Source: CAZEAN01 sp964510225
GTDB taxonomy: Bacteria; Planctomycetota; Planctomycetia; Isosphaerales; Isosphaeraceae
Assembly: GCA_964510225.1 (NCBI GenBank)
Contig: CAZEAN010000025.1
Span: forward strand, 1-57,612
DNA length: 57,612 nucleotides
Direction of reading: 5' to 3'
Shown: in pieces, positions 1 through 9,563 of the stretch
Numbering within the stretch: position 1 is the stretch's first letter
Layout: the number at the start of each line of letters is the position of its first letter
Program-made: the position numbers and the translations under genes
Notes under the pieces: generated by a model
What the model saw: the letters and a program-made list of their open reading frames with translations, nothing else
Told to the model about the DNA's origin: nothing
The model's database searches: none

Positions 1-1
1 C

Positions 2-280
2 GAGTCAGGGATCACTAGTGAGCCTTGGTACTATCGCTTCAATGATACCTATGGTCATCTGTACTTGTGGGGCGGTGTCCTGATTGGTCTCCTGATCGCA
101 GAATCGGGGCTGATTGTCGGTTTCTTTGTTGAGGGGGGGGTGCTCGGAGCGATTGGAGGCGCGATTGGAGGGATCGTCGCAGGCACAATTGTCGCTCTTG
201 GAGGGATGTTCCTTGCAGCGCCGATCTTTCTACTCGTCGATATCGCCCGGAATATTCGATCGATCCGGTATCGCGAATGA
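2..280 (+). CDS. membrane protein, 5' end outside window
   Basis: The frame is open from base 2 with no start in view and stops with TGA at 278-280, so this is the last 92 codons of a larger gene. The visible part has a short polar start, then two long hydrophobic glycine/alanine-rich segments, the second rich in GG and IGG steps typical of tightly packed helices. The tail is short and basic (ends RSIRYRE), probably cytoplasmic. A run of eight G bases lies at 133-140. No family is recognisable; an integral inner-membrane protein is the safest call. A TTG at 65 could start a shorter protein, but the frame continues cleanly upstream. Confidence 0.6.
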   Translation, partial: ESGITSEPWYYRFNDTYGHLYLWGGVLIGLLIAESGLIVGFFVEGGVLGAIGGAIGGIVAGTIVALGGMFLAAPIFLLVDIARNIRSIRYRE

Positions 281-294
281 GTCCCTCAGCCTGA

Positions 295-642
295 ATGATC
301 CGCAACTTCGATTGTAAGGGACAGAACATCTCGAATAGCGAGTTTCATCACGTGCAACCGACTTCGATCCGACCGGGAGCGCTTCCCGACCCCGCTACGA
401 CGCCAACTCCGGTTCATCGACTTACCGCCTATTTTCGGAATGCCGCTCAAGGCAACCTCGCGATCCAACTCCTCGTGAGTCTTGGTGTCCCAGCGAATCA
501 GCTCGGAGTAACTCCCCCCGAGCAGATTCAAGGAGGGCAGGGGCTGTTACTCTCGATCCCCTGCGATCGTGTTGAGCATTTCAAGACGATTGAAGACCTC
601 TGCCGTGAGCTCGGTGCTGAAATCCATCGTCATCGCCCTTAA
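295..642 (+). CDS. hypothetical protein, about 115 aa
   Basis: This small ORF sits 14 bases after the truncated membrane protein and 14 bases before the DUF1080 gene, all on one strand, which fits an operon. The first 35 residues are Pro/Thr/Ser-rich and probably disordered. The rest alternates helix- and strand-like stretches, with LAIQLLVSLGVPANQLGV and a C-terminal EDLCRELGAEIHRHRP. That pattern suggests a small alpha/beta domain, but I cannot name a family. There is no signal peptide or membrane segment. The start is uncertain: ATG at 295 lacks a clear Shine-Dalgarno, and GTG at 352 in the same frame is an alternative. Confidence 0.5.
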   Translation: MIRNFDCKGQNISNSEFHHVQPTSIRPGALPDPATTPTPVHRLTAYFRNAAQGNLAIQLLVSLGVPANQLGVTPPEQIQGGQGLLLSIPCDRVEHFKTIEDLCRELGAEIHRHRP

Positions 643-656
643 AGAGGATCCCAGGG

Positions 657-1499
657 ATGCTTACCAGTTGTTCCGTGTTCTGCGTTGCGGGATTGTGGGG
701 ACTCTTCGGACTTATCCCCGGTCCAAGTCCTTCGGTTGATGGTCCCCCCGATTTCGCCAAAAAAATTCCAGAAGTAACGACCGGAGATCCACTCTTTGAG
801 TTTAATGGCCAAAACCTCGATGGTTTTTACACTTATTTGCGTGAACACAAGTATGACGACCCAGAGAGTGTCTTCCGGGTTGAGAACAGGATGATCCGAA
901 TATCGGGCGCAGAATTTGGTGGCTTGATCACGAACGAATCGTTCGAAAACTACCTCCTCACTGTGGAATGGAAGTGGGGGGACGAGACCTTCAGTCCCCG
1001 TAAAGCAAGGACGAGGGATTCGGGGATTCTCCTTCACGGCGTGGGTCCGGATGGTGCCGCGAATGGCGCATGGCTCCAGTCACAGGAATGCCAACTCATT
1101 GAAGGTGGGTCAGGAGATTTCATCATCGTCCGCGGCGAAGGAATGCCTCAGTTAACGGCGCAAGTAACTAAGAAATCGGATGGTCAATACTACTTCGACC
1201 CGATTGATGGGATCCCGGTGACGCGTACCCAGGGCCGCTTCAATTGGTGGGGGCGTGATCCAGGTTGGCGTGACGAACTCGGGTTCCGAGGGCCAAACGA
1301 TGTAGAGAAGCCGGTGGGCGAGTGGAATCGGATGGAAGTCCTTTGCCAGGGAGACCGGATCACCAACATCCTAAATGGGTTGCTGGTCAATGCCGGAACC
1401 GATTCAAGCCTGACCCGGGGGAAGATCTTGCTGCAATCTGAAGGCGCTGAACTCTTTGTCCGTCGCTTTGAGGTGAGACCAATCATCGATCCCCAATAA
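657..1499 (+). CDS. secreted DUF1080 (3-keto-disaccharide hydrolase family) protein
   Basis: A 280-residue protein with a short hydrophobic leader (about 1-22), so probably exported. The rest is a single DUF1080 domain (LamG/concanavalin-like fold): the opening LFEFNGQNLDGFYTYL, the VFRVENRMIRISG strand pair, DSGILLHG, the QSQECQLIEGGSGDF block, and a closing GKILLQSEGAELFVRRFEVRP, all typical. Characterised members cleave 3-keto-glycosides, but many have unknown substrates, so catalysis is inferred from family only. Such proteins are abundant in planctomycetes and often linked to polysaccharide use. The ATG follows AGGATCCCAGGG. The length is normal for a single-domain member. Confidence 0.85.
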   Translation: MLTSCSVFCVAGLWGLFGLIPGPSPSVDGPPDFAKKIPEVTTGDPLFEFNGQNLDGFYTYLREHKYDDPESVFRVENRMIRISGAEFGGLITNESFENYLLTVEWKWGDETFSPRKARTRDSGILLHGVGPDGAANGAWLQSQECQLIEGGSGDFIIVRGEGMPQLTAQVTKKSDGQYYFDPIDGIPVTRTQGRFNWWGRDPGWRDELGFRGPNDVEKPVGEWNRMEVLCQGDRITNILNGLLVNAGTDSSLTRGKILLQSEGAELFVRRFEVRPIIDPQ

Positions 1500-1638
1500 A
1501 CTCTCCGAGGTCGATCGACAGAGCGAATCGCACTGTCCCTGAGAACTCCGAGGTTTCAGGAGAGGATCTTCCCGACCTTCAAGTCAGCCTTTAAGATGTC
1601 CGAAGAAGCGGCGGAACCTCAAGCTGAAGGCGATCATT

Positions 1639-3267
1639 GTGATCAAGTCACGACCTCTTAATTTGCGGAACTGGTCGATCGTTCCCCTCGCCACAACCCT
1701 TCTCCTCACTCTCCTTGCAGCGGAGGGAAATGGTCAAGGATTTGGGGGAAGCATCCAACGGGGTGTTGACTTTCTCAAATCGAGTGGTCCGGGGACACGG
1801 CCCGGCGGGGCGGCACTGGCTGGCCTCGCACTTTTAAAGGCAGGCCTCGGTGCGAATGATCCCGGGGTTGCCGCGATCACCCAGAATGTCTTAGGTCAAG
1901 TGGGTGATGGAACCGGATATATCCCAGAACGAAATCGTGGAGGGCGGATTTATGAGGCTGGTGTTACCATCATGTTCCTCGCGACCCTCGATCCCGAGCG
2001 GTTTAAGCCTCAGATCCAAGGAGTTGCGAGCTACTTGATCGCTGAGCAGAAATCAAACGGGGCCTGGGATTATCCTGATCGCTCCGGTGACACTGGCGAT
2101 TGTTCGATCTCTCAGTATGCGTTACTCGGACTCTGGGAGGCGGCAAATGCTGAGATTAAGATACCGCCTCCGGTCTGGGAGCGTGCCGCACAGTGGTTCT
2201 TACGGGTTCAACGAGGTGGTGGTTGGAATTACCATCCGGACAAATCGACTGAGAACACCGTTTCGATGACGGCGGCGGGTGTGGGAAGCTTGCTGATCTG
2301 CCAGCGACAACTCGCACCCTACCGGAGATCCGTGGAGAAGAAAAAAGAACTCAGCCCACTCTTAACCCCACTCGTCGCGGTCCAAGAGGAAGAGGAGTAT
2401 CGGGTCCGGATACCCGACGGTCGGATCCAGAGTGCAATCGACCGCGGACTCGGTTGGCTCGGGAGTAACTACCGACCGGCTAACAATGCAGCCTTTGGAC
2501 CATCGACCTATTATGGTCTCTATGGTTGTGAACGTGTTGGAGCCCTCGCCGATACGGAAACGTTTGGTGGAATCAATTGGTTCTCCACCGGAGCCCAATA
2601 CATCACCACGACGCAGCAGTCGCGCGGTCAGTGGCGTGACGATTATGAAGCGATCCCGAATACTTCGTGGGCGATTCTCTTCCTGACCCGAGCGACGAAG
2701 AAAACTCTCGAGCGTGTGGAGGTTGATCGGCTTGGGGCTGGGACCTTGCTGGGAGGCCGAGGTCTCCCAGAAAACCTGAACAATCTGACCGTCGCACAAG
2801 GCCGGGTGGTGGTCCGCCCCATGAATGGCGCCATTGAAGAGATGCTCGCCTCCATCGAAGACCCTCGCGCGGCCGATCCTGAAGCCGCACTCGCTGGTCT
2901 CATTGAGCAATATCAAAAAGATGGGGCCGAGGTCTTCCAACCCTACATTGAACGGTTTCAGATCTTGCTTGAGAGTGGGACTCCGGCGCAGCGACAGACT
3001 GCCGCGTGGGCACTCGCTCGTGCGGGTGATCTCTCAGTGGCACCCGATCTAATCAATGCACTCGAGGACCGAAGCGACGATGTCGTGGGTGTCGCCCGAT
3101 ACGGACTCCGACTCCTAAGCCGAAAGATTGAAGGCTTTGGGCCACCCCGCGGCGCCTCTCGGGAGGAGAAACGAGACGCAGCACGACAATGGCGTGATTG
3201 GTACGAGTCGGTCCGACCGCCGGAACTCGCCGATCAGATCTCTAACCGATCAACTCGGGGTCGGTAA
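1639..3267 (+). CDS. secreted alpha/alpha-toroid (prenyltransferase/squalene-cyclase-like) protein with HEAT-type tail
   Basis: 542 residues from a GTG start, beginning with a basic stretch and a hydrophobic signal (about 13-32). Residues about 35-370 repeat the helix-hairpin pattern of terpenoid-cyclase/prenyltransferase toroids, with motifs such as GWNYHPD, NGAWDYPD and NTSWAILFL. No DxDD or DxDDTAxA cyclase acid motif is visible, so it is probably not a hopene synthase. Planctomycete genomes carry many such non-enzymatic toroid proteins. Residues about 430-500 look like HEAT repeats (AAWALARAG ... PDLINALED). It is followed by a single-pass protein and an FHA/propeller protein, suggesting a joint envelope role. 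The function is unknown. Confidence 0.8.
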   Translation: MIKSRPLNLRNWSIVPLATTLLLTLLAAEGNGQGFGGSIQRGVDFLKSSGPGTRPGGAALAGLALLKAGLGANDPGVAAITQNVLGQVGDGTGYIPERNRGGRIYEAGVTIMFLATLDPERFKPQIQGVASYLIAEQKSNGAWDYPDRSGDTGDCSISQYALLGLWEAANAEIKIPPPVWERAAQWFLRVQRGGGWNYHPDKSTENTVSMTAAGVGSLLICQRQLAPYRRSVEKKKELSPLLTPLVAVQEEEEYRVRIPDGRIQSAIDRGLGWLGSNYRPANNAAFGPSTYYGLYGCERVGALADTETFGGINWFSTGAQYITTTQQSRGQWRDDYEAIPNTSWAILFLTRATKKTLERVEVDRLGAGTLLGGRGLPENLNNLTVAQGRVVVRPMNGAIEEMLASIEDPRAADPEAALAGLIEQYQKDGAEVFQPYIERFQILLESGTPAQRQTAAWALARAGDLSVAPDLINALEDRSDDVVGVARYGLRLLSRKIEGFGPPRGASREEKRDAARQWRDWYESVRPPELADQISNRSTRGR

Positions 3268-3347
3268 CCCGACCGGCTGTTTGCTCTCCGCAACGGCTTT
3301 GGATCGACTGACTGGCATCGAATCAATCGAGGTCTTGAAGCAGAACG

Positions 3348-4328
3348 ATGACCATCAGCACACCACCTTCCGCCTTCGGATCCCTGTCGGAATCGGAACT
3401 AAGTACCGAGTCTTCGGTCCTTCAGACGTCGGCGCTTGAAGCGGCGATTCGGGATGAATCGAATTACGACCGCGTTACTTCGGGACTGATGGCTGCGATC
3501 ATCGGCACCGCAGCGATCGTGACCCTCCTTGGTTTGGTCTACTTGGTGAACATCGCCGAGGCGGAACCCGAGGAAGCACCAATCCGGATCATTGAAGTTG
3601 GGACAGGGGGAGGACGTCCCGAAGGAGAACGGGACTCTAGCGAAAAGATCGATATTCCAGACGCCGCCGCAGATGTCCTGGCTTCCAATAACATTCTTGA
3701 TGCCTCTGACTTCGAGGAACCGTCATTACAGATGAATCCATCTGCGATGTTAGAGGCGATTACGGAAGTCGAATTCGCGGACCTCGCGGAGGAGATGCTT
3801 GACGGGGAGACAATCGCCACAGGGATCCGCTCCAGCAAGCTTGGGACCGGTGCGGTTGCCTATGGGTTCGGTGGGGGTGACGGGTCGATACCACGGGAAG
3901 AACGCTGGAGTATTCTCTACGCGCAAGGGCAGACACTCGATGAGTATGCCCGCCAGCTCGACTTTTTTGGGGTCGAGATGGGGACGGTCCGTGATGGTAC
4001 CTTGTATTACGTCGCTAACTTCTCACAGGCCCGACCAACTGTCCGTTCGACAGGACAAGGAAATGATGACCGTCTTTACTTCCTCTGGCAGGGAGGAGGT
4101 AGGCAGGCTGAAGATATCCAACTCCTCAGAAAAGGTGGAGTTGAAGTCGGAGCACGGGGTGCGATTTTTCAATTCTATCCCCGGCCGATTGAGCAAGAGT
4201 TGCTCCAACTCGAACAAGCCCATGCGGGTCTCCAACCTTCAGAGATCCGTTACACTCGATTTCAGGTCATTCCCCAAGGTGGGAATCGCTACACTTTTCA
4301 GGTAATCGACCAGCAGCCGCTCAATTGA
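3348..4328 (+). CDS. single-pass membrane protein of planctomycete-type envelope cluster
   Basis: A 326-residue protein with a cytoplasmic N-terminus of about 45 residues and one strong transmembrane helix (about 46-69, GLMAAIIGTAAIVTLLGLVY). A long acidic extracytoplasmic linker follows, with a Gly-rich patch (VGTGGGRPEG). The C-terminal domain (about 180-326) contains ERWSILYAQGQTLDEYARQLDFF and a repeated strand pattern ending in TFQVIDQQPLN. The topology recalls TonB/ExbD-type or secretion-accessory proteins, but no TonB or ExbD motif is present and I do not name a family. It lies 80 bases after the toroid gene and 68 before the FHA gene, so co-transcription is likely. Confidence 0.7.
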   Translation: MTISTPPSAFGSLSESELSTESSVLQTSALEAAIRDESNYDRVTSGLMAAIIGTAAIVTLLGLVYLVNIAEAEPEEAPIRIIEVGTGGGRPEGERDSSEKIDIPDAAADVLASNNILDASDFEEPSLQMNPSAMLEAITEVEFADLAEEMLDGETIATGIRSSKLGTGAVAYGFGGGDGSIPREERWSILYAQGQTLDEYARQLDFFGVEMGTVRDGTLYYVANFSQARPTVRSTGQGNDDRLYFLWQGGGRQAEDIQLLRKGGVEVGARGAIFQFYPRPIEQELLQLEQAHAGLQPSEIRYTRFQVIPQGGNRYTFQVIDQQPLN

Positions 4329-4396
4329 CCTAAGTCTCGCTCCCCTGTTGCGTCTCGGCTCGGCACCAATTCCATCCTCGATAAAGACAGCTTCGT

Positions 4397-7300
4397 ATGG
4401 CAACTCTCGAAATCCATGACAGTGAAGGGCACGTCGAGTACCGCACCATTCAACAAGATCGACAGACCTTGATCGGCTCCGATCCTGGTTGCGACATCGT
4501 CTTGTTGAATGACCCCTCCATCATGCCGATTCACGGCCGGATCCGCTGGCGGAACGGACGCTATAAGGTCGAGGCAACACCTGAGGGACGCTCGATCGAA
4601 GTCGACGGTAAGAAGGTCCTCTCATCGAGCTTTCGACAAGGCGCCGAGCTTCGACTCGGAAGTTACCGGATCTTCTTCGTTACGCCTGATGATGGTCCCG
4701 CCAACTTTGAGAAAACGAAGGTGCAAGGCCGGCCGGAAACCGGGAAACCAGCAGGACTCGCAGGTGCATTCGGAGGTGAGGTCGCGCCGCCCTCGGTTGA
4801 GACTCCGTTTGACGAACTTGAACAAGCCCTCTCTTTCGGTGGTCTCGTCCAAGAATCGACAAGTTCCAGCGATCCGGATCAGGAATCACCGTCCCGTAGT
4901 GGTTCTCCGAGCGGTCAAGGTCGAACAAGCCGCGATCGATCAGCAAATGCCCCCAAGTTCTCTTTCGGTGCGATCCCGGGGATGATCGGTCGTGGAATCA
5001 CTTCCGTGATCGTCGGTCGAGACCAAGCGCCTGGCGAAGAGCGTGTAGTTTCCTCGCCTGTTGTCATTGGGCTTGTCCTTGCGATCGTTTTACTCGTCGG
5101 AGCGGGGTTCGCGCTCTTTGGTATTATCAGTCAGATCGCCGCAGGGCGGTCCTTCGCGAACGCGGAGCAAGCATTTCGAGAGGGAAACTATCAGGACGCA
5201 ATCGATCAGTTCGATGCTTACTTGGAATCGTATCCTGCCCATCTTTCAGTCAATGATGCCCGGGTGATGAGTGGCTTAGCAGGAATCCGGCGGTTCACGA
5301 CCGGAAATTCCGCTTATGCAAACGCCTTAGAAGAGGCGGCTGCCATGTCCTCGACCTTCGCAAGCAACCCAAGCTTTGAAAAGTATCGGGATGAACTTGC
5401 GGATACCGTTCTCGAAATCGCGGAAGGCTTGACCGCTGATGCCCTCAGAACTGCCGAAGCGGAACCACTCTCGTTGGCTCAACGCGCCGTCAATCTTCAC
5501 GACGAGATCGCTGGTGATAATGCGGAAGCAATCCGAACCAATGCCCGATTCCCGTTGCGTCTCGAAGCCGCTCGGGCCGCTGTGGTGAAGGCTCAGATTA
5601 GATCGGATGCACTCAGCGATATGGATCGTGCGCTCAGTGCGGGTGACCCCGAGACGACGTACGATGCCCGCGACCTTCTGGTCCTTCGCTATGCGGACCT
5701 CGCCACCGATGCCGAGGTCCTCGATCGCATCGATCAAGCGAATGAATTAATTAGATCGAAAGTCAGCGTCGATCTGACTTCCCGTGAGGCTTCGGCCACG
5801 CCAGTTGCTGACCGTCTCGGACCCCCGACGTCGCTGGTCCTTCGATCGCAAGACGATCCACCCGATCCCAACAGCCCGGTGGTCTTCGCACTTGCTGATG
5901 GGCATGCTTATGCACTCGATGGCACTAATGGAGCGCCTCTTTGGCACGTTCCAGTGGGGCTCGACTCCCCGTTTTCACCCATCGCGATTCCTGGAGCGCA
6001 GGGAGATGTTTTAGTCGTTGACGCGATCCACGATGACTTGATCCGTCTCGAAGGCCGGACCGGTCGACTTCTTTGGCGTCAAGGGCTCGGCGAGCCCGTC
6101 CGCGACCGCCCCCTGATCCTCGGCAATCAGATCGCTCAACCAACTCCTGGAGGTCGATTATTACTGATCGATCTCATACGGGGCCGCCTTCAAGCCGCGG
6201 TCGATTTCGGACAACCGATTGCACAAGCCCCAATTACGGATCCTCTCGGTGAACGATTCTATACCACTGGTTTCAAAGATGTTGTTTTTATCGTGACCCG
6301 TGATCCATTGGAGTGTGTTTCGGTACAGTACACAGGACACCCTGCTGGCTCAATCCTTTGCCCGCCGGCGCGACTCGACCGCTACTTTGTCTTACCAGAG
6401 AACCATCTTCCCGAAGCTGGCCAGTGGTCGATATTTGTGATCGATGAAGAGGGCTTAAAGCTCACCCTCAGACAGCGGGTCCCGATCCAAGGTTGGACCT
6501 GGGATACGCCGGAAGCCTCCGGGCAGATCGCTTGGTCTGTTGCTGATCGAGGCGCAATTGTGGCGTACTCGGTCGGGCCGTATGACGTCGCCGAGCCCTT
6601 CAAACAACTCGCCGAAGTAAAGGCCGAGGGAGATCGGCTCGGACCTTCTTTCGGACAAGCGCGGACCGACCGAGAACTCTGGGTGAATTCGGGACGATCG
6701 GCACGATACGAACTCAATGCGGAAGCGGGGACTCTTTCACAACGTTGGACTCTTGCCCAGGCAGGTCCCGCGATTGCTCCACCCCAAGTTCTTGGTCCTC
6801 CCCAGATGAGCCAGCCCTTGCTTGTCTTGACTCAGGCACCCGAGACCGGTTCAGGGGCGTCGCTCTGGGGGATCGAACCCAGAGGGGGACGCGTCCTCTG
6901 GAGGACCGTGCTAGGCGCAGCCTGGCCTGACGAACCACTCCCGGGTTCAGATGGAGAGAGTCTGGAATCACTGACCGAAATGGGTGATCGTCTGATCCTC
7001 CCTACCGATCAGTTGGCTGAAGGCGGCTTTGTCACGCAATCGCTACCGAAACCCGGCGAGCGACGGCTCCCAATTGGTCGACTGAACCGATTCGAGATAC
7101 CTGGGGCAACGGTCATCGTCCCCTCACGCAATGCTGACCACCTCTTTGTCCGCCCAAGCGATTCTACGAGTTTCACTCAAGTTGACCTCCCGGCGCCGCT
7201 TGCCGCCAGCCCCTTGATCTGGAACGACGCGATGCTTGTACCGGCAGTGGACGGCCGTGCTTACTTGATCGATCCGATCACGGGGGCTCCTGCAGCCGAT

Positions 7301-7948
7301 CCACTTCTTTCGAGCTTCGATCGAGACGACCCGATCCTCTGGCTTGATCCGGTCCTGATGGACGAAAATGCGGTGGCGCTTGCTGAGCGGGACGGCACGA
7401 TTCGCCGACTGATCCTCGATACCACCGATCGCCCTCGGCTGGTCGTCTCCGCCGAAGTCAAGCTCAACAGTCCGCCCGTTTCGCCCCCGGCATCGACCGG
7501 TGACACCTTGATCGTCGCGACGGCAGACCTTCGACTCCGGATTCTCGCCGCTCGAGATCTTAGTGCTGCGGGTGCAGCTCAGCTTGATGCGCCGGTCACC
7601 CAGGGACCGGCCGGTGATCTTGAGACGGGGATTGTCCTCGTCCTTGATGCCGCCGGGACAATTATTGCTTATGGCCCCGGTGGCCAGCGACTTTGGACGG
7701 TTCCTCTCGACGATGCTCCCGCCGCCGGAAGACCGAAAATTACAGGCAACGATCTCTGGCTCCTGACCATCGACGGCACCCTCCACCATCGATCACTTTC
7801 CGATGGCACGATCATCCAACGTATCGAGACCGCCACCATCCCTGCCGGCGGTCCGACATTGCTCGGTGATTCCCTTGCAATCCCGGTCTCTCCCGGAACG
7901 ATCCGCCTCCTTGACGTTGAGACCGCTGCCAATGCTGCTGCCGAGTGA
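4397..7948 (+). CDS. FHA domain / TPR / PQQ-type beta-propeller membrane protein
   Basis: A 1183-residue protein. Residues 1-95 form an FHA domain (LIGSDPGCDIVLLND, then PSIMPIHGRI), a phosphothreonine-recognition fold facing the cytoplasm. A Ser/Pro-rich linker (100-210) precedes a transmembrane helix (about 218-245). A TPR-like hairpin follows (about 253-290, FREGNYQDAIDQFDAYLESYP) with more helices to about 460. The remainder is a large propeller with repeated 'YALDGTNGAPLWHVPVG'-type PQQ/WD blades. It could couple internal kinase signalling to an external scaffold. The usual FHA Arg is Ser28 and the Ser three residues before His46 is Met43, so phosphopeptide binding is doubtful. It is last of three co-directional envelope genes. 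Confidence 0.85.
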   Translation: MATLEIHDSEGHVEYRTIQQDRQTLIGSDPGCDIVLLNDPSIMPIHGRIRWRNGRYKVEATPEGRSIEVDGKKVLSSSFRQGAELRLGSYRIFFVTPDDGPANFEKTKVQGRPETGKPAGLAGAFGGEVAPPSVETPFDELEQALSFGGLVQESTSSSDPDQESPSRSGSPSGQGRTSRDRSANAPKFSFGAIPGMIGRGITSVIVGRDQAPGEERVVSSPVVIGLVLAIVLLVGAGFALFGIISQIAAGRSFANAEQAFREGNYQDAIDQFDAYLESYPAHLSVNDARVMSGLAGIRRFTTGNSAYANALEEAAAMSSTFASNPSFEKYRDELADTVLEIAEGLTADALRTAEAEPLSLAQRAVNLHDEIAGDNAEAIRTNARFPLRLEAARAAVVKAQIRSDALSDMDRALSAGDPETTYDARDLLVLRYADLATDAEVLDRIDQANELIRSKVSVDLTSREASATPVADRLGPPTSLVLRSQDDPPDPNSPVVFALADGHAYALDGTNGAPLWHVPVGLDSPFSPIAIPGAQGDVLVVDAIHDDLIRLEGRTGRLLWRQGLGEPVRDRPLILGNQIAQPTPGGRLLLIDLIRGRLQAAVDFGQPIAQAPITDPLGERFYTTGFKDVVFIVTRDPLECVSVQYTGHPAGSILCPPARLDRYFVLPENHLPEAGQWSIFVIDEEGLKLTLRQRVPIQGWTWDTPEASGQIAWSVADRGAIVAYSVGPYDVAEPFKQLAEVKAEGDRLGPSFGQARTDRELWVNSGRSARYELNAEAGTLSQRWTLAQAGPAIAPPQVLGPPQMSQPLLVLTQAPETGSGASLWGIEPRGGRVLWRTVLGAAWPDEPLPGSDGESLESLTEMGDRLILPTDQLAEGGFVTQSLPKPGERRLPIGRLNRFEIPGATVIVPSRNADHLFVRPSDSTSFTQVDLPAPLAASPLIWNDAMLVPAVDGRAYLIDPITGAPAADPLLSSFDRDDPILWLDPVLMDENAVALAERDGTIRRLILDTTDRPRLVVSAEVKLNSPPVSPPASTGDTLIVATADLRLRILAARDLSAAGAAQLDAPVTQGPAGDLETGIVLVLDAAGTIIAYGPGGQRLWTVPLDDAPAAGRPKITGNDLWLLTIDGTLHHRSLSDGTIIQRIETATIPAGGPTLLGDSLAIPVSPGTIRLLDVETAANAAAE

Positions 7949-7960
7949 TCCTCGCGATTG

Positions 7961-7988
7961 AATAGCATTCTTAACAGAGTGCTCTATT
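7961..7988. terminator. hairpin between convergent genes
   Basis: An imperfect inverted repeat (AATAGCATTC ... GAGTGCTCTATT) lies between the ends of the FHA gene (+) and the sulfatase gene (-). One G-T pair and a small bulge interrupt the stem, and there is no clean T-run on either side. It could act as a weak bidirectional terminator. Confidence 0.3.
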
Positions 7989-8108
7989 GCTGATCGACTT
8001 GGATCAGGACTGCTTTGTTTTCTGGTTGCCTAGCTCAAGAGGATCAACATCGGAGCGCAAGAGTAAACGCTTTCCCCGCCGAGCAAGGGGTTGCCATTAC
8101 ACGAGTGC

Positions 8109-9563
8109 TCAACGTCCCTGCTCAGCCCAGTTGAGCATCAACTGAATATTGGCTTCGACTTCGGCGACCCGACCGGGATCGCGACGTCGGATCCTGTTGA
8201 GATAAGCTTCCATCTCATCGAGATAGACTTTTGGTGGTTCCGGTGTTTGACCGCGGTCACTACTTGAGGTTACCCATCGGTCGAGGGTGTTCCGGAGTCC
8301 GAACATCTCCCCGATCGAGTCAGGCTCGCGCGCGATGTTGTTCAGTTCGAAAGGATCGACCAGGAGATTGTAGAGTTCTTCGCGTGGTCGTTGTTGGGCA
8401 AACTGGAGACTCTGTGCTTCGTTCAAGCTTCCGGCCGCATGCAGTTCACGAAGGCGGATCAAGATTTCTTTGTGATCCTTATAGTTATTAGGTTGGAGGT
8501 AAGGGCGCTGAGGATAACCATTCCGGATGTATTTGAAGTCGGCTGTACGGACGGCTCTGATGCGATCCACGGTTTCGTCACAACGGTCACGGGCTGCGAT
8601 GATAAACTCACGAGGTCGATGGTTATCAGCAAAAAGATCTCGCGCCTCCATCCACTCGGGGATCGGGATTCCGGCCCACCCCAGTGAGGTTGCTGCCATG
8701 TCGATATGCAGAATTAACTCATTCGTGACGCTCCGAGTTTCCAACCCAGGACCTCGAACGATGAACGGAATCTTGATGCCTTCCTCGTAAAGGAACTGCT
8801 TTCCACGAGCGTGGCTAATTCCGTGATCGGTCATAAAAATAACATAAGTAGAATCGAAGAGCTTTTCATCACGGAGTCGATCGATGATTTGACCGACTTG
8901 AAGGTCGGTGTAGCGGACGGCGTCCAAGTATCGGGCCCAATCCTCCAGTATGACTGGGTCGCGAGGGTAATAAGGCGGTAGGGTAACGACCGACGGGTCG
9001 GTGAGAGATCCTAGTGCCGCCTTGGCCTGTTCGGGCCAGATTTCTCGGTGTCGGAGCTTCCCTCCTTGGAGCTGGATCTGTGCAAAGAAGGGTTGTCCGG
9101 CTGCACGCCCCGACCAGTCGGCGCCGTCATAAAGATCGTGACTCACCTCGAAGTTGTAATCTGTCTTCCCGGGGCGGCCTTGCAGGGTCCCGTTAGAGAC
9201 ATAGTAGCCCGCCTTGCGAAAGAGCTCCGGGACGAATGAAACGCCATCGGGGAGTCCGAGCGTTTTTGTCCCTCGTCCACTCCGGTGATTCTGGGCACCG
9301 ATCGAGGTCTGGTACATCCCCGTCACCATCGCTGAACGGCTCGGAGAGCAGACGGGACAGGTCACAAACGCATTTTCGAAGCGAACCCCCTCGGCTGCCA
9401 GTTGATCAACGTGAGGTGTCTTGATCGTTGTCTCACCATAAACCCCGAAGTGGGGCGACATATCTTCCACCACGATCCAGACAATGTTCGGTCGATCGAC
9501 CGCTCTGACTTGGTTGCTTCCGAGCAACACGAGGACGCAACCGAGAAGGATCGTGAATCGCAT
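8109..9563 (-). CDS. secreted formylglycine-dependent sulfatase (N-sulfoglucosamine sulfohydrolase-like)
   Basis: 484 residues with a signal peptide (about 1-21). The active-site signature C72-S-P-S-R76 follows VTCPV and is the site where Cys becomes formylglycine; it continues into SAMVTGMYQTS, the classic sulfatase stretch. Metal-site elements are visible at WIVVEDMSPHFG and FMTDHGISHARGKQFLYEEG. The C-terminal region with EELYNLLVDPFELNN is typical of the type I family. It should hydrolyse sulfate esters or N-sulfates of polysaccharides outside the cytoplasm. The SGSH-like subgroup is suggested by EDM..H at the first metal site, but the substrate is an inference. It is transcribed alone, convergent with the FHA gene. 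No anaerobic or aerobic maturase gene is in the window. Confidence 0.92.
   Translation of the reverse strand: MRFTILLGCVLVLLGSNQVRAVDRPNIVWIVVEDMSPHFGVYGETTIKTPHVDQLAAEGVRFENAFVTCPVCSPSRSAMVTGMYQTSIGAQNHRSGRGTKTLGLPDGVSFVPELFRKAGYYVSNGTLQGRPGKTDYNFEVSHDLYDGADWSGRAAGQPFFAQIQLQGGKLRHREIWPEQAKAALGSLTDPSVVTLPPYYPRDPVILEDWARYLDAVRYTDLQVGQIIDRLRDEKLFDSTYVIFMTDHGISHARGKQFLYEEGIKIPFIVRGPGLETRSVTNELILHIDMAATSLGWAGIPIPEWMEARDLFADNHRPREFIIAARDRCDETVDRIRAVRTADFKYIRNGYPQRPYLQPNNYKDHKEILIRLRELHAAGSLNEAQSLQFAQQRPREELYNLLVDPFELNNIAREPDSIGEMFGLRNTLDRWVTSSSDRGQTPEPPKVYLDEMEAYLNRIRRRDPGRVAEVEANIQLMLNWAEQGR

Noticed and set aside
133..140. Run of eight G bases as a phase-variable tract
   Set aside because: The frame is intact and a single short tract is weak evidence; it could also be a sequencing-sensitive spot.
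1639..3267. Toroid protein as a true squalene-hopene cyclase
   Set aside because: No DxDD acid motif is present, the size is only 542 residues, and a signal peptide places it outside the cytoplasm.
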